Source: Chthoniobacterales bacterium
GTDB lineage: Bacteria; Verrucomicrobiota; Verrucomicrobiia; Chthoniobacterales; UBA10450
Assembly: GCA_013695925.1 (NCBI GenBank)
Contig: JACCZO010000440.1
Location: forward strand, 1 to 5,919
Length of the DNA: 5,919 bases
Direction of reading: 5' to 3'
Shown in pieces: positions 1-5,919 of the stretch; the first letter of the stretch is position 1, and the number at the start of each line of letters is the position of its first letter. Below the pieces are notes generated by a model, which was given only the letters and a program-made list of their open reading frames with translations, did no database searches and was not told where the DNA came from. The position numbers were made by a program, and so were the translations under genes.

Positions 1-15
1 CGCCATTTCTCTTAA

Positions 16-103
16 CTCGTGCTCCTGCTCGTGATCGTAATCGTGCTCGATCCAAAAACCCTCATCTTTCGATCACGAGCACGATCACGAGTATGAGCAC
101 GAG
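16..103. repeat. Inverted pair of hexamer tandem arrays downstream of nuoH
   Basis: Positions 16-49 and 70-103 form an imperfect 34-bp inverted repeat (29 of 34 positions pair) around a 20-bp spacer. Each arm is a short tandem array with a 6-bp period: the left arm reads CTCGTG, CTCCTG, CTCGTG, ATCGTA, ATCGTG, CTCGAT, and the right arm carries the complementary CGATCA/CGAGCA type. It begins 12 bp past the nuoH stop (TGA at 118-116, followed at once by TAA and TGA in the same frame). As RNA it would fold into a long stem, but there is no trailing U-run, so an intrinsic terminator is not supported. The build, short tandem units in inverted orientation, parallels the ends of the GxxExxY cassette at 3159-3625, so an empty or collapsed element is possible. 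That link is inference. Confidence 0.75.
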
Positions 104-115
104 GGGCGATCATTA

Positions 116-1225
116 TCAGATGGGCAGGTAAGCCACGATGATCGCGGCGATGAAAATATTGACGAGGGCGATCTCGAAAAAGAAGACCCAGCCGAGCCGC
201 ATCAACTGGTCGTAGCGAAAACGCGGCAGGGTCCAGCGGACCCAAATAAAGACGAGGAGAAGGGCGGAGACTTTGCCGAAGAAGACGAAGATGTTGAAGA
301 GGCCGCCGAGGACGCCGCGCCAGCCGCCTAACGAACCGTCAACGAGCAGCCAGTGAAAGCCGTGAGCGTGATTCCACCACGGCAGGGGCAGGTGCCAGCC
401 GCCGAGAAAGAGCGTCACGATGATGGCCGAGCCGGTGATCATGGCGGCGTACTCGCCGAGGAAAAAGAGGGCGAATTTCATCGAGCCGTACTCGGTGTGA
501 TAACCACCGACCAGCTCGGTTTCGGCTTCGGGCAGATCGAAGGGGAGGCGATTGGTCTCCGCGAAAATTGCAATCGTGAAGACGACAAAGGAGATGAACA
601 TCGGGATGGCGAGGAGCCATTTCCAGGGATCGGTCCAGTGCCCGATGAAGGGGGCGATCATCCAGCCGTTTTCGATCTGGTACTGCACGATGCTGGTCAG
701 GCGCAATTGCCCGACGAGAAGAAAGATCGGGATGACAGCCAGGCCTAACGACAGCTCGTAGGAGATCATCTGCGAGGTCGAGCGAACCCCGCCGAGGAAA
801 GGGTATTTGGAGTTCGAAGACCAGCCGGCAAGGACGATGCCGTACACGCCTAACGAGGCGATGGCGAAGACATAAAGGACGCCGACGTTGATGTCAGCGA
901 TGACCATCGGCACCCCGAAAAGAGTGCTGCCGAAGGGCACGACCGCGATGGTCATGATCGCCGGCACCATGGCGAGGCAGGGCGCGAGCCAGTAGTAAAA
1001 CTTGTTCACGTGCGCCGGAGTGAAATCCTCTTTCAGGATGAATTTCATCGCGTCGGCGATCGGCTGGAAAAGGCCGGCCGGCCCGACCCGGTTCGGCCCG
1101 AGCCGATCCTGAATGAGCGCGCTGACGCGGCGCTCCGCGTAAACGGTGTAGGAAACCATCGGGAGGATGATCAGGAAAACGATCCCGAGGATCTTCAGAA
1201 GTGAGGTGAGGACGAGGAACGTCAT
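116..1225 (-). CDS. nuoH: NADH-quinone oxidoreductase subunit H (NuoH)
   Basis: Membrane subunit of complex I that joins the peripheral arm to the proton-pumping arm and helps form the quinone-binding cavity. The 369-residue product is near the usual family length and has about eight hydrophobic membrane spans. Signature segments are intact: AERRVSALIQDRLGPNRVGP at about residues 30-49, ETNRLPFDLPEAE at 223-235, EYGSMKFALFFLGEY at 245-259, and WVRWTLPRFRYDQLM at 328-342. The ATG at 1225-1223 overlaps, as ATGA, the stop of a 73-codon frame that bridges back to nuoG. No well-spaced Shine-Dalgarno is visible; the nearest GGAGG (1254-1250) lies 24 bases upstream. Initiation may therefore depend on coupling to upstream translation, or be leaderless-like. 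Three Leu codons inside the motif TCGTTAGGC use the rare TTA. Identity is secure from the motifs and from its place after nuoG. Confidence 0.97.
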   Translation of the reverse strand: MTFLVLTSLLKILGIVFLIILPMVSYTVYAERRVSALIQDRLGPNRVGPAGLFQPIADAMKFILKEDFTPAHVNKFYYWLAPCLAMVPAIMTIAVVPFGSTLFGVPMVIADINVGVLYVFAIASLGVYGIVLAGWSSNSKYPFLGGVRSTSQMISYELSLGLAVIPIFLLVGQLRLTSIVQYQIENGWMIAPFIGHWTDPWKWLLAIPMFISFVVFTIAIFAETNRLPFDLPEAETELVGGYHTEYGSMKFALFFLGEYAAMITGSAIIVTLFLGGWHLPLPWWNHAHGFHWLLVDGSLGGWRGVLGGLFNIFVFFGKVSALLLVFIWVRWTLPRFRYDQLMRLGWVFFFEIALVNIFIAAIIVAYLPI

Positions 1226-1443
1226 TTTCGTTTCGCGCGGCGAAGGTTTCCTCCGGGGAGCGCACGCGATCCGCGTGCCGTTGCCGGCGACTCGCCGGCA
1301 ACATGGGGAGCGTCCGCTTTACCGAAAAACGGGAGCTGGAAAAGCCCATCGCTCGCCGCGGAGCAGTTCGGCGAGGCGCCGAACTGGGCACGCGAGGCGC
1401 GTGCGCTCCCCGGAGCTGTCGCCACGATCGTTAGGCCAATCAT
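1222..1443 (-). CDS. Repeat-derived 73-codon frame bridging nuoG and nuoH (doubtful gene)
   Basis: This frame fills the whole gap between nuoG and nuoH. Its ATG (1443-1441) overlaps the nuoG stop as ATGA, and its TGA (1224-1222) overlaps the nuoH start as ATGA. The 73-residue product is low-complexity and rich in Ala, Arg, Ser and Gly (for example GSARASRAQFGASPN), and most of it is simply the translation of the REP-like element at 1251-1415. No domain, membrane segment or signal is recognisable, and there is no Shine-Dalgarno before it. The double ATGA arrangement could let ribosomes run from nuoG into nuoH across the inserted repeat. A protein function is not supported; it is recorded because the exact fit at both ends may matter for expression. 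Confidence 0.25.
   Translation of the reverse strand: MIGLTIVATAPGSARASRAQFGASPNCSAASDGLFQLPFFGKADAPHVAGESPATARGSRALPGGNLRRAKRK
1251..1415. repeat. REP-like composite element with 29-bp terminal inverted repeats
   Basis: Terminal arms 1251-1279 and 1387-1415 are inverted copies matching at 26 of 29 positions; the only differences are three-base loops inside each arm (ATC on the left, AGG on the right, plus strand). Four hairpins, each with a three-base loop, lie within: 1262-1278 (7-bp stem), 1280-1302 (10-bp stem, GTTGCCGGCG with loop ACT), 1364-1386 (10-bp stem, CAGTTCGGCG with loop AGG) and 1388-1404 (7-bp stem). The head GGGGAGCG recurs internally at 1305-1312, suggesting fused units. 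No transposase is encoded, so this is a REP/MITE-like non-autonomous repeat, not an insertion sequence. It sits wholly between nuoG and nuoH, and its palindromes could stall exonucleases or modulate the nuoG/nuoH ratio (inference). It resembles repeats remembered from Verrucomicrobiota genomes, but that was not checked. Confidence 0.88.
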
Positions 1444-3155
1444 TGCGGATGTGTCTGCCGTTCGCGCTCGCGCACTTTCTCCTCGGAGGGCTCGCCCGGC
1501 GGATTAGGCGACCGGTCGGTTTCTATCACCTGCAGGCCGAGATCGCTGATACGGCTCAGGGTCTGCCCCGCGAGTTGCGGGACTGATTCGCTTATTTGCC
1601 GGAAGACATCCTCGATCGTGTAGATGCTATTGCCGCCATCCAGCGCCTGAATGAGATCGCGCAGGATTTCCCAATCGTCGCGCGCCTGACCGGGGCCGGG
1701 GACGGCGCGATTGAGCCGTTGCAGGCGGCCCTTGCCGTTGATCATGGATCCGCGCTTCTCGGCGAAGCCTAACGACGGCAGGACCGCGCTGGCGAAGCCG
1801 GTCGCTTCGTTCGAAAGGATGTCCATTACGACGTAGACCGGGAGCCGCGCCAGGAAATCGGTCGAGATTCCGCAGCGCACCGGATTTTCGCCTAACGAAA
1901 TGAGGGCCTTGATCTGGCCGGACCAGATGGCTTCCTTGATCTGGGGCAAAACCTGGCCGGATTTGGAAGCGACCCCGAGGAGGCGGGCGCCGTTGCTGTT
2001 TGGATTGCGGTCTTCGCTCAGGAGGATGTCGTCGCCCGGGCCGGTCCGCGGGACGATGTCGATCAAGGTCGTGCCTAACAATTTCGCGAGGCACGCGGCG
2101 AGCCACAGCTCTTCGTTAGTCATGCGGCCGGAGGCAAGGATGGCAGTCTGCCCGCCAAGGTAGGGTTTTAGTTGGGCCGCGATCGTCTCGAGCGCGCGTT
2201 TCCAAGTCGCGGGCTGGAGAATATTTTGTTCGCGCACGAGTGGCTCGAGCAGGCGACGATCGCTTTGCAGGTAATCGAAATTGAGCCGCCCGTAATCGCA
2301 CATCCAGCAGGAATTGACCGCGTCGTTTTCGCGCGGCGTCTGGCGAAAGATCTCTCCTTCGCGCGTGCCGATGATGGTGTTGCAGCCGGTCGCGCAACTG
2401 GTGCAAAAGCTTTTCGTTTCCTTCAAAAACCAGACCCGCATTTTGAAACGGAAATCAGCCGAGGTCAGCGCACCGACCGGGCAGATGTCGACCGTGTTAA
2501 GCGAATAGTTATTTTCCAACCGCTTGCCCGGATGCGCGGTGAGGACGGTGTGGCTGCCGCGATCGATGAACCCGAGGACGTCGTCGTGCGCGATTTCCTT
2601 CGAGAAACGAATGCAGCGCGAACAAAGAATACAGCGCTCGTCATCCAGTGTGACGCGCGGACCGAGCTCGATGTTTTTCGGCTTCTTCACCTTGTTCTCG
2701 AGGAAGCGCGAATCCTGTCGCCCATATTCGACGCTGAATTCCTGGAGTCGGCATTCGCCCGCCTGGTCGCAGATCGGGCAGTCGAGCGGGTGATTGATGA
2801 GGAGAAATTCCATCACCCCGCGCCGGCACTCCTCGACCAGCGGCGAATTTGTGCGCACGCCGAGCCCTTCCGAGACATCGCTCGCGCAGCAAATTTGCGG
2901 ACGCGGCATCCAGTTAATCTCCGGTTGGCCATCGTCGTCGAGCAGCGGCTTGCGGTCCGGGCCCATTTTCGGCATGCCCATTTCGATCAGGCACATCCGA
3001 CAATTGCCGGGGGAGGAGAGTTTCTTGTGATAGCAATAGCGCGGCACGTAGCTGCCCGCCTGCTCACAGGCTTCAATTAGCCGCGTTCCCTTGGGGAACT
3101 GATGCCAGGCCCCGTTGATCTGGACATTTACCATCGGTGGGTTCGGATCGGGCAT
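1440..3155 (-). CDS. nuoG: NADH-quinone oxidoreductase subunit G (NuoG), short form
   Basis: Peripheral-arm subunit of complex I that conducts electrons from NuoF towards the quinone site. The 571-residue product starts with a [2Fe-2S] ferredoxin domain (C41, C52, C55 and C89 or C90). Next come the His/Cys [4Fe-4S] site in HPLDCPICDQAGEC (H122, C126, C129, C135) and a second [4Fe-4S] site (C175, C178, C181 and C225 in DICPVGAL). C251-x2-C254-x3-C258-x27-C286 matches the N7 cluster motif known from Thermus and E. coli. The rest is a molybdopterin-oxidoreductase-like domain, shortened: Thermus Nqo3 is about 780 residues and E. coli NuoG about 900. The last 25 residues are charged and look unstructured. 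The ATG at 3155 is three bases from the end of the GxxExxY cassette repeat and lacks a Shine-Dalgarno; the internal ATG at 3134 (MVNVQING) is an alternative start that matches typical NuoG N-termini. Confidence 0.95.
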   Translation of the reverse strand: MPDPNPPMVNVQINGAWHQFPKGTRLIEACEQAGSYVPRYCYHKKLSSPGNCRMCLIEMGMPKMGPDRKPLLDDDGQPEINWMPRPQICCASDVSEGLGVRTNSPLVEECRRGVMEFLLINHPLDCPICDQAGECRLQEFSVEYGRQDSRFLENKVKKPKNIELGPRVTLDDERCILCSRCIRFSKEIAHDDVLGFIDRGSHTVLTAHPGKRLENNYSLNTVDICPVGALTSADFRFKMRVWFLKETKSFCTSCATGCNTIIGTREGEIFRQTPRENDAVNSCWMCDYGRLNFDYLQSDRRLLEPLVREQNILQPATWKRALETIAAQLKPYLGGQTAILASGRMTNEELWLAACLAKLLGTTLIDIVPRTGPGDDILLSEDRNPNSNGARLLGVASKSGQVLPQIKEAIWSGQIKALISLGENPVRCGISTDFLARLPVYVVMDILSNEATGFASAVLPSLGFAEKRGSMINGKGRLQRLNRAVPGPGQARDDWEILRDLIQALDGGNSIYTIEDVFRQISESVPQLAGQTLSRISDLGLQVIETDRSPNPPGEPSEEKVRERERQTHPQ

Positions 3156-3158
3156 GGG

Positions 3159-3185
3159 TGAATCAGGAAAGCAGGAAAGCAGGAA
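3159..3185 (+). repeat. Left 27-bp inverted repeat of the GxxExxY cassette
   Basis: On the plus strand this begins TGAATCAGGAAAG and contains tandem CAGGAAAG octamers (two full copies plus CAGGAA). It is identical to the minus strand of 3599-3625. It ends three bases from the nuoG start codon, so it forms the whole proximal leader of nuoG and leaves no room for a normal ribosome binding site. Confidence 0.95.
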
Positions 3186-3191
3186 AAAATC

Positions 3192-3622
3192 TCATAGGAC
3201 GAGATCGTCACCGGGCATTCGGGACGGATTTTCGCGGCAAAAACGCTTTATTGTTAGGGGAATGGTCGCGAAGTTCAAGAACAGCCCGTCCTCAAGACGG
3301 GTGGCTTTTAAGTATGAGCGTCCAATTGCGAAATGGATGTCTTCCAAGGCGCGGATGGCCTTGAGCTCGACTACCACCAGGCCTTCCACCAGGAAATCAA
3401 GGCGATGCTCGCCGATTTGATGATCCTTATAGAATAGAGGCACGGTCGCCTGCCTGACAAACCCGATGCCAGCGAGGGCGAACTCGACGGCTAAGGCTTC
3501 TTCGTAAATCGATTCAAGAAATCCGGGACCCAGGTCGCGATGAACTGTAATCGCCGCGCCGATAATTCGGTGTGTTACCTCGCGGCTTCGTAAATCCCTT
3601 CCTGCTTTCCTGCTTTCCTGAT

Positions 3623-3626
<4 letters not shown>
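3192..3626 (-). CDS. GxxExxY family PD-(D/E)XK nuclease-like protein
   Basis: The 144-residue product matches the GxxExxY family, which is assigned to the PD-(D/E)XK nuclease-like fold; no cellular role is firmly established. The family signature is present as GFLESIY (G35, E38, Y41) after AAITVHRDLGP. The nuclease-type core is D77 in HRLDFLV followed by E87 and K89 in VVVELKA, a D-x9-E-x-K spacing. The later segment HFAIGRSYLKATRLEDGLFLNF corresponds to the usual HEAQ-LLxYLK region, but the customary Gln looks replaced by Ile (from memory of the family), so activity is uncertain. The first nine residues (MNQESRKAG) are translated from the 27-bp terminal repeat. The ATG overlaps the nuoEF stop as ATGA, so translation is probably coupled. 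A longer in-frame start upstream would lie inside nuoF and is rejected. It has no known link to complex I. Confidence 0.88.
3599..3625 (-). repeat. Right 27-bp inverted repeat of the GxxExxY cassette
   Basis: This is an exact inverted copy of 3159-3185. Read on the minus strand, its first three bases TGA are the stop codon of nuoEF, and its first two bases TG complete the ATG of the GxxExxY gene with the A outside the repeat. The remaining octamer repeats encode the N-terminal residues NQESRKAG, so this arm is both terminal repeat and coding sequence. Confidence 0.95.
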
Positions 3627-5572
<1,946 letters not shown>

Positions 5573-5577
5573 CGTCG

Positions 5578-5582
5578 CCTCC
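5578..5582 (-). promoter_or_regulatory. Shine-Dalgarno of nuoEF
   Basis: GGAGG on the minus strand with a five-base spacer (CGACG) to the ATG at 5572-5570. It decides the start in favour of MTPSVPADLE over the GTG at 5584, which overlaps it. It is the only well-placed ribosome binding site seen in this window. Confidence 0.85.
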
Positions 5583-5593
5583 ACAGATGACGG

Positions 5594-5884
5594 CTAATCG
5601 TGAAGGTTGCTCTCTTTCGAAGAGACCTGGTCGTTGAAAAAGACGATCGTGACCGACTCGCCGCCCTGCTCGTAAACGTAGGTCACCTTTTTCGTGACCA
5701 GCAGGTTGGTGCTGTCGACCGAAGTGGGCGGACCGAGAATCGACTCGACCTGTTTGCGCGTCATGCCGTTGGCAACCTGGTCGACATTGGCGCGGGTGAG
5801 GCGTTTCCCGTGACAGGCGCCGAGGGCGAAAAGCGTGGCCAATAGCAACAGGCTGAGAAGTTGGAGTCGGCGATGTTCTTTCAT
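5594..5884 (-). CDS. BamE/SmpA/OmlA-like outer-membrane lipoprotein
   Basis: A small protein of 96 residues from the ATG at 5884. The N-terminus MKEHRR followed by a leucine-rich hydrophobic stretch and the lipobox LGAC predicts a type II signal peptide with lipidation at C24. The mature part contains VDQVANGMTRKQVESILGPP, the hallmark of the BamE/SmpA fold, then a strand-rich end (VTYVYEQGGESVTIVFFND). In E. coli BamE helps the outer-membrane protein assembly machine, but many short relatives have unknown roles, so BamE itself is not claimed. It ends 21 bases before the nuoEF start and is probably co-transcribed with it. A TTG six bases further upstream (5890) is a weaker start. No Shine-Dalgarno is visible; a short hairpin lies just upstream. 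Confidence 0.8.
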   Translation of the reverse strand: MKEHRRLQLLSLLLLATLFALGACHGKRLTRANVDQVANGMTRKQVESILGPPTSVDSTNLLVTKKVTYVYEQGGESVTIVFFNDQVSSKESNLHD

Positions 5885-5896
5885 AATCAAGGTAGC

Positions 5897-5913
5897 GCAA
5901 GCTTCCAGCTTGC
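5897..5913. repeat. REP-like hairpin upstream of the lipoprotein gene
   Basis: GCAAGCT (5897-5903) and AGCTTGC (5907-5913) form a perfect seven-bp stem with the three-base loop TCC. It lies 13 bases before the lipoprotein ATG. The stem length and loop size match the small hairpins at 1262-1278 and 1388-1404, although the sequence differs. It may be the edge of a larger repeat cut by the window end. Confidence 0.6.
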
Positions 5914-5919
5914 CCGGCG

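Noticed and set aside
1..6. A minus-strand ATG-GCG at the window edge, possibly the first codons of nuoI
   Set aside because: nuoI is expected here and a purine-rich AAGAGAA precedes the ATG, but two codons cannot identify a gene.
16..103. Intrinsic terminator after nuoH
   Set aside because: The stem is long and imperfect with a 20-base loop, and no U-run follows in the transcript direction; nuo transcription probably continues.
2172..3080. A 302-codon plus-strand open frame
   Set aside because: It lies antisense to nuoG, whose Fe-S motifs are unmistakable; its translation has no recognisable domain and is typical of a GC-rich shadow.

Overview
The window is a GC-rich bacterial segment in which every convincing gene lies on the minus strand, so the map reads right to left. 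It is part of a complex I (NADH:quinone oxidoreductase) operon: a small BamE/SmpA-like lipoprotein gene (5884-5594), a fused nuoE-nuoF gene (5572-3623), an inserted gene for a GxxExxY-family PD-(D/E)XK nuclease-like protein (3626-3192), nuoG (3155-1440), a repeat-filled gap that can itself be read as a 73-codon frame (1443-1222), and nuoH (1225-116). The order E-F-G-H is the usual bacterial nuo order, and nuoI would be expected just beyond position 1.

The nuo genes would act together. NuoE-NuoF takes electrons from NADH to FMN and the first Fe-S clusters. NuoG carries them along its chain of clusters, including an N7-type site. NuoH anchors the peripheral arm to the membrane and forms part of the quinone site. 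The lipoprotein has no obvious role in complex I and probably only shares the transcript.

The unusual content is between the genes. Three of the four gene junctions, and the upstream edge, carry repeat structure. The nuoEF/nuoG junction holds a 467-bp cassette bounded by perfect 27-bp inverted repeats made of CAGGAAAG octamers, with the GxxExxY gene filling it. The nuoG/nuoH junction holds a 165-bp REP-like composite with 29-bp terminal inverted repeats and four hairpins with three-base loops. Downstream of nuoH is an inverted pair of hexamer arrays (CTCGTG-like), possibly an empty relative of the cassette. Upstream of the lipoprotein gene is another seven-pair hairpin with a three-base loop. 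In addition, the 9-mer GCCTAACGA/TCGTTAGGC occurs eight times exactly, in both orientations, in several reading frames and once between genes, at a density like that of DNA uptake sequences.

The organism cannot be fixed from the sequence alone. GC-rich genes with abundant REP-like hairpins, GxxExxY cassettes and a complete-style complex I suggest a soil Verrucomicrobiota member; this is inference from remembered genome style, not from a search. No RNA gene, CRISPR array or clear promoter was seen. All plus-strand frames look like shadows of the minus-strand genes.
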